From: Antedon mediterranea
Lineage: Eukaryota; Echinodermata; Crinoidea; Comatulida; Antedonidae
Length of the DNA stretch: 60,000 nt
Direction: 5' to 3'
Assembly: GCF_964355755.1 (NCBI RefSeq)
Contig: NC_092673.1
Coordinates: 12,779,001 to 12,839,000, forward strand
A program made the position numbers and the translations under genes. Positions 1 to 9,861 of the stretch are shown here, piece after piece (within the stretch, counting starts at the first letter, position 1; each line of letters opens with the position of its first letter). The notes beneath the pieces are model-generated. The model did no database searches. It saw nothing but the letters and a program-made list of their open reading frames with translations, and was not told where the DNA came from.

Positions 1-548
1 AAACTTTTTTCAGGAATATAGACCAGGCAATGCACTCTTACTTTTAGCTAACATTATTTTTGAGAGGATTAAAAATCCGGAATGTCTGAATAAAAGTATA
101 GGTATAGGTAAAATTAAGATTATCGAAGAAACGGTACATTAGACTACTTTACATCTTGTCTATAGTTTTCACTTTTATTTGCACCCCTAAACAAATAATA
201 TTGCTAAATTTAGTTTTCCTTGGCATTTAATGTATGAACTAAAAATTATTGTAAATGAAAAGTTTTTTAAACGGAAACAAATCCAATACGTTTTTGGGAT
301 GGATTCCTATAGTTTTACCTAGTTTTACTCTAGAGGGCATGTCCAGTCCTATCTATTTATTGCTTGAAACTATAATCAGCGGTTTTTTAAAACTTTAAAC
401 TTATCTGTGATATTATCAAGAGTTAATAGTGGAATTGCTAGCAATCTAAGCTATGTCCATATTCCTAAAAAATGCTCTAACCAACCCCATGGTCGGGCTG
501 AGGTGGTATTAGACTAAAGTATCTGAACATTATACTAGTAATTTGAAC

Positions 549-2818
549 GTTATTATTATTATTATTTTCCGTCCAAATGGGGTAGCTAATTACATTATAG
601 TGACTCCGACCCTGCCAATTCGGAAGTAGACTTTTGTTTTATATTCAGATGAATATAAGGAATAATTGATAATTATAGAAACATTTTAATACAAATCAGG
701 TAGGCCCCTATTTACAATCACATTAATTTAAAAAAAGTTCAAGCGTTAATTAAAATGTTTCATAGGCTCATATTTCATAGTTTATATTTAACTTTGGTTA
801 TACTGTATATGATTTTTAGCAATAAATCCTAATATCACGTAAAAACAAGATATGAAAGTCACAGTCCAATTCAGTGGCAACAGGCATTTGATATCGTCGT
901 CCAAAACTCCGTTTAAAAGATGTTAGTAAGCGTGATCGGCTTTCTTTTAATATTCCCACTGGTTCTTGGGAAATGTAAACATTATACATTAACGGATACA
1001 TGATTCCACCCTGTCGCACTCCGTTTCTTACATAGAACCATCGGGAGATAGATCTTCCCCATTTAATACAAAACTGTTGCTGTGAGTACCAACACGATAA
1101 CAATTTTACAATTGCGGTTGGCATCTTTCTGTTTAACAATTTTTAAAAAAGAGTCCAGTTATTGAATCTGTCATATGCCTTAGAGGCATCAAGAAAGCAA
1201 GCATATACAGGGCTATTTTGCCGACTATAAAATGCAACAACTTGTTTTAAGATTAATATACATGTATCTGTGGAGTGACCCGATTTAAACGCAAACTGAT
1301 GGTCAGATGACTTAAGGCTATCTCCGGACAATTTAATTAATACAAATTCTAGTACCTTAGATACCACACTAGCTAAAGCTATAGGCCTAATTGCTTTTAC
1401 TCGTAATATCACCTGATTTAGATTTTAAAATCGGAACAATTTATCACTAGATAAATCTTTAATAATGCCCGCTACCTGTTGGACATTTACCTCACAACCA
1501 CAATCATCATTACAATTAACAAGTATACTGTGAACATAATCCTTATTACTATCATTATGAACACAATTAAACAGCTCCTCAAAATGAGCTGCCCAGTGGT
1601 TACTTATAATTATCATATTCACCATTAACATTATCCAAAGATTCTGTAAGTATTTCTTAAATTTCCAAGAAAGAAGAAGTAAGAACAGGAGTACATGATT
1701 TAGACTTATAAACCTTTTCCACAAATCAGCATAATCATTTTTAGTCGCGTGGAAGCGACTCTATAGTTCACTATGTCGGTCGGTCGGTCTGTCTGTCGGT
1801 CTGTCTGTCGGTCTGTCTGTCTGTCGGTCCGGTATCACTATGCGTTTTATCGCTTTATGACCTTATCTTGATATCAGTTAAATCTAGCTAAGTCAATTGT
1901 TCACAGAATATTCCTTATGGCCAGGAATCGATGTGGTTATGTTTTCACGGTGCGCAATAAAAAATTACGCGGTCTACGCACGATTTAACGAAATCACGTT
2001 TGTAATCATATCTTAACAACCATGAATCACAATTAAATAAAATTTGGTACTCATAAATTTCAGGGCATAAATCATCATATGGCAATACAATTACGTGCGT
2101 AGTGCATGTAACGCATGCGTACGCGCACTTAAAATTTTCAAAATTTATTTTCGATGAAATAAGAGTACGTTTCAAGAAATTTTAAGCGTTTACAAAATTG
2201 CCATGAGTGCGCAGATTTTTGTGCGCGCACTGCGCGTTAAATGTTATTGCGCACTCTTTTTGCCCGATTTCTGTTTTCTTGACTTACTTTTCAACTCGAA
2301 ATTACGTTATACGAGCACGTCAAAAGTGACAGGCTACGCACGTGTAAATTAAAAAAATATAAATGTTTTTAAACATTTCAACATTTTTAAACATGTTCAG
2401 TAATTTCGGTCAGTATAGTTCACTATGTCGGTCGGTCCGTCTGTCTGTCGGTCTGTTTGTCTGTCGGTCCGGTATCACTATGCATTGTAGCACGCGACTT
2501 AATGGCTGTTGGCCTTGTTTAATAAAGACTTAACCATAGAATCAGCCCTATGCTGTTCTTCTTCTGATTTACACTAGCGTAAACTCATTTTAAATTGAGA
2601 TCTTGTCATTTAAAACGCATCGCCTCAAATAATGAACCAGATTTAGGCTTTCCATTATTAACCCATAGAAGGAATGATTCTCTAGCCACATTATGGCATT
2701 CTGCGACATTTTCATTCCACCCTGGAATGTGGGTCCCATTTTTTATTTTCTTATTTTTAAAACACATTTTGGAGGCACTAGATAGAGCACAAACAATATC
2801 ATTATACAAATCATCCAT
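549..2818 (-). pseudogene. Non-LTR retrotransposon (CR1/L2/Jockey-like) remnant, copy A
   Basis: Read on the minus strand, the fragments are in LINE order. The first is a linker with HIPGWNENV and ARESFLLW (2818-2606). Next is the segment before the reverse transcriptase, with HWAAHFEELFNCV (1724-1425). Then comes the RT core with RPIALASVVSKVLE, HQFAFKSGHSTD and CFLDASKAYDRFN (1412-1143), followed by NGVRQGG (1139-816). Several frameshifts and stops separate the pieces, the endonuclease part is missing, and the DD catalytic motif is not visible. A (TTA)n run near 549-566 is a likely 3' tail. A 755-bp MITE splits the linker from the RT. I judge it a dead, 5'-truncated LINE. Confidence 0.8.
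1744..2498. mobile_element. MITE with GTCGCGTG ends, copy A
   Basis: The left end GTCGCGTG is matched by the inverted CACGCGAC on the right. Both ends abut a TTA (1741-1743 and 2499-2501), which fits the 3-bp TWA target duplication of PIF/Harbinger elements. Internally, two direct copies of a block rich in GTCGG/TCTGTC and ending CGGTATCACTATGC lie close to each end (about 1770-1845 and 2415-2485). It interrupts the minus-strand LINE, so it is younger than that LINE. No transposase is encoded. The superfamily call is inference. Confidence 0.65.
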
Positions 2819-3741
2819 ACCTTTCCTGATTTACTAACGTGCTGTACTTGCATCCTATAGCACTCATAAACCCTCGCGTGACTATACTTTTGCTAATTTT
2901 AGTTCTCCTTGGCATTTAAAAATTAAAGAACGAAAAATGTCATGAATCTCGAATTACTTTTATGTCGGTCCGAAAAAAAACCCTTTATACATAATTTTCA
3001 TTACAAAAGGGAACGTTAATAAGACATCGGTCCAAAAACCCATTATGATTGCGTCCAAATGATGCGGGTGCGCTTCGGTTGGCTCCCTTCGTTTAAAGTT
3101 ATCGATAACATTGCAAAGTGAAAAAGCAAAGTGAGCGCACATAGGTGACTTAATTGTGTTTCGTTTAAATGAAAGTAATAAGGAAGAATCGCATAAAAAA
3201 GATGTTTAATATTAACCATGCATTGTGCAAAACAAATTATTATTAGCCTACATTTCTGCCCCGTCATGAAATAACCTCTCAACTGCATACTGCATAATTT
3301 TCAGATAATCAACCAAACGTGTTTTTGTTATCATCCGGAATGAACAATAATTGCAAGTAATTGAAAATCCGAATGCACCACAAGGTGTATCATTCCCTAA
3401 ATTGCCCAAAAAGCTTTTTTAAAATGTGTCAATTGAGACGTTCTTTCACGACAGGGCAGACCATGAAAACCACTTGGAATTACTACTTAAAACCACGAAA
3501 TATTTTGACTTAACATTAGGAACATATTCCCAGATCGGTAAAATTATTCCATCGACTACCTAAATTTAATGTTTCAATATTAACCACCATTTGAGTTGAT
3601 TTTTAATTCAATTTCTAAATTGTTTATATATACCAAGCTATCTTTATTGTTTTCTAATCTCACTCTTTTCACCAGCATTATGCCTCTTTTGTTTTATTTC
3701 TTTTATTCCAGTCCACTCAGGCAGCGCTTGATTTCTACACA
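2819..3741. other. No gene seen
   Basis: AT-rich DNA with only short chance reading frames. A motif near 2881-2935 (GCTAATTTTAG...CTTGGCATTTAA) loosely repeats one at 211-245, which suggests decayed repeat DNA. Confidence 0.5.
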
Positions 3742-3912
3742 CTGATGAAGGGCTAGTTTTGCCCGAAAGCTCTGCTAATTTTGTCTAGTTGTTTAAATTG
3801 TATCGTTTAGATTTAGCTTTTTGTTTATATTATTTTGTATCTTTATTAAGATCAAGCCGCTGATACCCACAGCCACACTGATACCCACAGCATTGTCTTT
3901 TTTTCAGTAATT
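3742..3912 (+). repeat. Penelope-like repeat with hammerhead-like core, copy A
   Basis: The sequence CTGATGA (3742-3748), a GGGC/GCCC hairpin and GAAA (3765-3768) lie in hammerhead-ribozyme order. Penelope-like retroelements are known to carry hammerhead motifs in their terminal repeats. The flanking block, with two CTGATACCCACAG copies, recurs at 47190-47350. The later part of the ribozyme (NUH cleavage site and closing stem) cannot be paired convincingly, so it is probably degenerate. Confidence 0.45.
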
Positions 3913-5817
3913 TGGATTTATATTGAAAATTATCCATTTTTTTCAACCCACAAAGGCTGTCTCTCTCTCTCTCTAATTCTGTTAATATTATAATTATATA
4001 AATGAACTTACAAAAGATTTCAAAGAGAAAGAGATTAATATTTTTTATTGATAAAAAGACTCATTCTTGGCCGACGATATAATTCTCATTGGGAATAGTG
4101 AAAATGATCTACAATCATTATTGAAAGCATCAATTTACAACAAAATTTAAAATGTTATAATTTTGAAAAATAATATGCAGGCCTGATTGTAACCAACCAC
4201 CAACGCATTAACAATCAAAGGAAATAGCCAATCGGTAACAAATTCATAGACGAAGCCAACATGTATAGCATGCACACAGAAATTACAAAAACACAAGCCA
4301 TATAGATGAAGGAAAAGGATCGAACAGAATTATTTTATTAAATTTTCATGCAGTCAAACAACGCAACAAAGCAACCTGGGAATTTCCTTTCTTGAGTGCT
4401 AAGCACTATCGAATTGGTTATCTATACTGCATTTCAATCATAAAACTTAGTAAAACAATAAAAATACATAAGATATAATAAATTGTGTGAACAATCATTT
4501 AAATATACAGATAACATGGTTCGTGTGTACAGACAATTAAAGATGATATACGATAAAATTAGGAATATCTTGCCATACATGGGGACAATTTTTATACAAG
4601 GAATAATTAAAAGAATTGGTTCTTTAATATTATTAATTATTCTTTAACAATTGTGTTCTGTTTATGTAGTTATCTGTATGAAAAAAGCGCCATCTATAGC
4701 GGACGTATAAGTAGCGATAATTTTGACCAATCAAATTGGGATTCTTTCAAACTCATTGTTTCCTAAAAAAATCCCAAGCTCTGAACTTACCACTCATCGT
4801 ATTACTATAAGGATATTCATTTCTGAAAAATAGGCCAAGTTTACATGAAAGATGATTTGATCATAATAGGGGAAGTGTTTTGATGATAGAATCTAAAGTT
4901 TATATAAACTTTTTTTTTAAGATTTAATGTGGCGTACAGTTAATTATGTTATGAATTTTTTTGTATCTCTTTATCAGAGGCACAGTCTCAATGAGGGAGA
5001 TGTGCAACAAGAGTAAATAAACATAATTATATTAAAAAAAATATATACATAAAAACCATTAAAAAAAATATTTAAAAAGTATAATTTGTCATGACAAACC
5101 ACTGACAAATTTGATATCTTCAAATATAAAACAAAACGTAAAAAAACAAAGCATTATTAAAAGTAAACTGAGAAAGATTAAAAACTAGAAATGTTACTGT
5201 TACTCTATATTCATGCACTACGCATATTTTAGTTTACATTTCTATGGCTTTAGGTTAATTAAATAAGTTGTATATGTTTTCTCCTTATTGTGAATAACGT
5301 TTGAATGTATTTTTTCTTTTTATTTGTAAGAGGCTATAGGCCTATAACTTGATTCGGCTGTTGAGAAAAAAAAACATATAATAATATTACATGAAATGTA
5401 AAATAAAACATGATATGATTTAACTGTTGACGGTAAAAAACATGTTAGGGCCTATAGGCTATATAAATATAGTGTAAAATACGATATAATTTACAGACAC
5501 ATAGGCTAACCATAGCAGCAGTTTTTTGTTTGTTTTTATCAAACACAGTGAAATACAAAACAATTGGCACAATGACACGAACAATAGAAGCCTCAACAAG
5601 CCTGGCACACCCAACCCAACATATTGACTAACACCCCTATAAATAATAATGGAATAGTCCTATATTCAATACATGCCGAAAACTCAGGTTGATCCTAAAT
5701 CAGTTTCAGTAATGGAAAAGTGGACAATTTCGGTTTGTTTTAAAATGAATAAAGTACAGTATTGTAATTGCATTGGACGTTGACGTAGTCACATGAAATA
5801 TAACGTTGATCAGCTGC
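3913..5817. other. AT-rich intergenic DNA, no gene seen
   Basis: It contains a short (CT)n run at 3961-3973, several A/T homopolymers and no convincing exon. CCAATCAAATTGGGA near 4728 forms a short palindrome around a CCAAT box. Confidence 0.5.
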
Positions 5818-5925
5818 AGCAGCCAATCAAATTCGTTCGCGCTTTTTCCAAAGATTAGATGCGAATGACGGTTAAATGAACATAAAACCGTATATTGTTC
5901 ATTTCTTTTATCAATTTGTTAAATC
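5818..5925 (+). promoter_or_regulatory. Promoter-like block before exon 1a, copy A
   Basis: A CCAATCAAATTCGTTCG motif near 5822 precedes the ATG at 5926 by about 100 bp, with an AT-rich ATAAAA (about 5881) between them. Nearly the same motif, CCAATTAAATTCGTTCG, occurs at about 42600, upstream of the Tc1 gene. A promoter role is inferred from position and the CCAAT box. Confidence 0.35.
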
Positions 5926-6289
5926 ATGAACATGATAAGCGACTCTGAGCTAATGCTTCAATACTCAAGCGAAGACGATGCATATTTCTACGATAATAAC
6001 ATTATGAATATCACATTTTCTGATGATGGCACGACAGAACACCCTGTTCCAACTGCTGAGCGTATGCTATACTAGGCCTATTCTTCAAGTGAAGACGATG
6101 AAGAAGGCCTAGGCATAGGCCTAGTCCTAGGAGTAGATGATACAGAAGGGTCGCCTACTGGGATTTCGACTACCGAAGTTCTTCCGACTACCGAAGTTCT
6201 TCCAGCAGCAAAGAGAAAAGCATGGGAGGTTTCTTCAACAGATTTCGATACTTCTGATGATGACATACAGACAGAGTCAGCAGCAGCAG
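5926..6289 (+). pseudogene. First-exon copy 1a of the DUF7869-like gene, copy A
   Basis: The reading frame starts at ATG 5926 and is rich in acidic serine motifs (SSEDD, SDDG). It hits TAG at 6073-6075 right after AERMLY. It then continues in the same frame with YSSSEDDEE, EGSPTGISTTEV, AAKRKAWEV and TSDDD, ending at a GTGAGT donor (6290) in phase 1. Compared with exon 1b at 8869, the stop results from an in-frame six-base TAGGCC insertion. The STTEV block is also repeated. Donor phase matches exon 2, so this was once a usable alternative first exon. Confidence 0.65.
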
Positions 6290-6460
6290 GTGAGTAACAA
6301 TACAATAGGCCTAGCCTACAACAATGAATGTTCATACCTAGGTAGGCCTAGGCCTAGCTAGAGGCCTAGTTATTTACTACTACTAGTACTAGGCCCTAGG
6401 CCTGGGCCTAGTAAATATTACTTATTACTAAGCCTAGCTAGAGATAGGCTCTAGCCTAGG
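6101..6460. repeat. TAGGCC/CCTAGG palindromic hexamer cluster, copy A
   Basis: More than a dozen copies of AGGCCT, CCTAGG or TAGGCC fall in about 360 bp, overlapping the 3' part of exon 1a and its donor side. Sparser copies occur at 13545-13610 and 14215-14275. Confidence 0.6.
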
Positions 6461-7235
6461 CCTATTCCTATGGAAATTTTAGTATGTAGTACTGTACTGT
6501 GTTTGGGATAGAAAAAACTTAATATAGGGGTAATCAACCATTTGCCAGGTACACTCAAAATGTGTGCCGGCCCCCTTAATAGGCCTATATCCACTTGTTT
6601 GTGGGAAAGGGTGTCCCAAAGAAAAGATCAAACATACACATTTACAATAATATTTTACCATGTGTGGCATATAATTAATTATTTAAAATAACGATAGTGA
6701 GGCATTTGATGAATAGGCATCACGCTTGCCATATGATTGTTTGTTGCCTACATTCCTTGTTGTTTTATCATGCTAATTACTTCCTCATTTACATACAACC
6801 TGTCCTATTGGTATATAAGTAATCTTAAGCCTAGGCGTTGTTTTCTGTTCTGGTGGAAGATGAGAATAGTTTCTCAAAACATGTCAATTTTTAGGCAGTT
6901 TGCCTATTCATATGCTTCACTATCGTTATTTTAACTCAAAATTTCGGTGGAATCATTCTTGATTTAATATCTATATATAAATTTACGTAAGGGCAAAATT
7001 CGGTAAATCGCGCCTTACTTCTAGAATTTTCACTCGATGGTATGTAAAGTTGGTTCGTACTTTCGGTACTGATTTTAACCGCCTGATGTAACCCTGTTTA
7101 CTAATTAAATTGAGTTAGATAATTAGTTATTGACGATTAAAACGAATTTAGGTTCAAAGATTTGCCCCAAATAGGGGTGTTTTCCGATCGTGGTATACAC
7201 TGTCTAATGGATGTCCATCTTGAAAAATACCCGCC

Positions 7236-7264
7236 AAAAAAATGCGAGGAGGCTTCGCATTTTT
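7236..7264. repeat. Short perfect hairpin, copy A
   Basis: AAAAATGCGA and TCGCATTTTT form a 10-bp stem around a GGAGGCT loop. It is probably the tip of a foldback element. Copy B has it at 25605-25633. Confidence 0.5.
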
Positions 7265-7314
7265 CTATCTCCTCCTACGATAATTGTTTTTAATAGCTGA
7301 AAACCGGTTGAACA

Positions 7315-7450
7315 GCTAGAGTACACCATCATAATGTTGAAGACAGGCCGATTTTCTTTTAAAAATACTATTTTGATAGATTGCTAGAGTACACCATCAT
7401 AATGTTGAAGACAGGCCGATTTTCTTTAAAAAATACTATTTTGATAGATT
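7315..7450. repeat. Two-copy 68-bp tandem repeat, copy A
   Basis: GCTAGAGTACACCATCATAA begins both units (7315 and 7383). They differ by about one base in the T/A run. Confidence 0.8.
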
Positions 7451-8717
7451 TAATATACGATTATACAAATGTATTGATTTGCGATGAATGGAACATCCAG
7501 TTTGGTTTAACACAAGTACTGTAGGTAAATTTATGAGCCCTTGGTTTAACACATACGGTAGGTAAATATATGGGCCCTTTGAGAATAAACTTGCAATAGG
7601 TTCGGAAAATGTTAAAAACCAATTTCTATTATTTGAATCGGTAAACAGTTTCCATTTATTATACATTGATAATGAAACATGAAATATTCCTATTTATGTC
7701 CCTCGAGGTTCATTACAATTTATATTTAGTAGTCCCACGGACTTCATCTTAGCCACTCCCCCGAGTGCTAAGGCCAAATTTATGATACCCTACTTTCTAT
7801 GTAAGTTTAGTTACAGTTAGTTCTTGACGATAATACAACGAATTTAGGTTACACCCTTCGGCCGCGAAAACGTTTCTGTACAAATATGATACCGATTGGC
7901 TTTATTTCATTCAACAGCGACCATAATCTCGCCAATAACAGGATAGATAAACTATTTTATTATTGATGTGCTTATAAATTAAGACTCATGTAAACAGCTT
8001 GATTACATCATTTTACAGACAAACGAAACTTTTTTAAACCTACTGTTTCAATAACTGAGTATAATACTGTATACGTTTTCATAAGTAAGTGCATATACAT
8101 TTTCGTGTTTTCATTGACGAGATTGTAATAGTAACTTCAGTAACTATTACAGTACTTATTTATTATACGACACAAGACAATTGTATCTGACAGGTACGTA
8201 CATTATTCTAAAAAATAAGTCTAGATAGATCCCTTAGGCGTCATAAATCACAGGCCAACAAATCAGTACTCATGACAGAAATTCGACCCAGTTTGGTTCA
8301 CACAAATGTTTACAGGAAGTTCAACACCACAACCGATGATTTGCCCTAAATATTTAGGTAGACTACAGTTTAATTTTTCACTGAATAGGAGCTTGAATTT
8401 CCGATTTCCATTTCGCAGAATGTCTAGGTCTATTTATTTAGTTTGGTTCTTATAATATATAAATACAATCAACTTTATTACTGCGGTTCCATCACCACCA
8501 CCACGTGCCGCCGCCCAATTCCCGTACATACATTTCCATTTCTCCCTAATTTCTTTAATCCACATAAATTAATTGTCCTTTATGGAATCCAGTATTGGTT
8601 TTGTTGTCTCTATTTCTGAATACCCCAATTAGGGGGACACTTCCGTTTTTGTTTAGTGTCCCAAAAAAGTCCCCGTCCGTGGATTCTACTGTATTCGAGA
8701 ACCATCTGTGAGCACCC

Positions 8718-8754
8718 CTAGATGGTACGCAAGCGAAGCGAGCGTGCCATCTAG
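8718..8754. repeat. 37-bp hairpin CTAGATGG..CCATCTAG, copy A
   Basis: A 13-bp stem with one G-T wobble (CTAGATGGTACGC with GCGTGCCATCTAG) encloses an AGCGAAGCG-type loop. It looks like the terminal hairpin of a foldback DNA element lying just upstream of exon 1b. Confidence 0.6.
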
Positions 8755-9559
8755 TCTAATTAATTATGTATGATAATAATTTAATCAAATTGCAAATTTT
8801 CTGATTACGATACAGAATCTGTTTGTCAAGTAACAACAACACACAGCACTGCTTATCCAACTGAGCGTATGCTTTACTATTCTTCAAGTGAAGATGATGA
8901 AGTAGGCCTAATTGTACGTGGGAACGGTTCAATTCAATCAATCAATAATGGATGTTCTGCTGTTGATGATACAGAAGGGTCACCTACTGGGATTTCGACT
9001 ACCGAAGTTCCTCCAGCAGCAAAGAGAAAAGCATGGGAGGTTTCTACAACAGATGTCAATACTTCTGATGATGACATACCGACAGAGTCAGCAGGTCAGT
9101 AACTTTAACAATACAATGACATGTTATGTAGTTATTTACTAGGTTAGAGTAGAGGCCGCCTCTAGGCCTATCCCTATGTTTTTATGGGCCCGATCTGGGA
9201 GGTAGCAATGTCGTATTCGATTGGGACATTTATCGTTGAGTATAGTTTTTTTTGTTTTGATTTACCTTTCCGTACTTATAACACAATTGTGTGCGTTGAG
9301 ATTGTTCTTAACAAAAAAGTTTGCATTGTTAACGTTTTCTATTTCACTGGACCACCTCTAGTTACGTTCAGTATAACCCCTATTAAGGCTTCAGGAACAA
9401 AATAATGTCCCCTTGGCAGGGGTTTTTTACTGGAAAAAAAAGAAATTATTTTGATATGTAAAATAAATAATTGATCTGGAATCATAAAATAAAAAATTGA
9501 AATTAGCAGTCCCTTTTAAACAATAAATGTATCTAATTATTTCTATGATAATAGTTTAA

Positions 9560-9710
9560 ATTGCACATTTTCTGATTACAACATAGACTCTGTTTGTCTA
9601 GTAACAACTACCAAAGTTCCTCCAGCAGCAGAGAGAAAAGCATGGGAGGTTTCTACAACAGATGTCGATACTTCCGATGTTTGATACTTCCGATGATGAC
9701 ATATCAGCAG
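9560..9710 (+). pseudogene. First-exon copy 1c, broken, copy A
   Basis: This is a third relative of exon 1. It has FSDYN, then TTTKVPPAA and RKAWEVSTTDVDTSD, and ends at a GTCAGT donor (9711). About 16 bp are duplicated (GATACTTCCGATG twice), which shifts the frame and gives TGA. The upstream AATTTTCTGATTAC segment aligns with 8795-8815 before exon 1b, so a larger block than the exon itself was duplicated. Confidence 0.65.
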
Positions 9711-9828
9711 GTCAGTAGCAATAACATTAACCATGAGCTTTTGCTAACCTTTCTTAGTAGGGCTCCTACCAACTTTATACAAAACTTCATCTAGGCTTGG
9801 ATAGGGAATTACCTTTTAAGCAGCCAGC

Positions 9829-9832
<4 letters not shown>

Positions 9833-9859
<27 letters not shown>

Positions 9860-9861
9860 TA
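9833..9861. repeat. CTA microsatellite, copy A
   Basis: A pure (CTA)n run of about nine units. The copy-B run at 28202-28233 has one more unit, the only length difference between the two duplicates. Confidence 0.9.

Larger units (their letters stand above)
6461..8717. other. Intron-like DNA between exon copies 1a and 1b, copy A
   Basis: No exon was recognised. A diverged repeat (TTGACGAT..AACGAATTTAGGTT) occurs near 7130 and 7835. The end of a pogo-type MITE is possible at about 8630-8695 (paired GGGGACA/TGTCCC segments ending GATTCTACTGTA). Confidence 0.4.

Noticed and set aside
1945-2175. 76-codon minus-strand frame inside the MITE
   Set aside because: No motif recognised and it lies wholly within a non-coding element; its copy at 20314-20544 is only the duplication.
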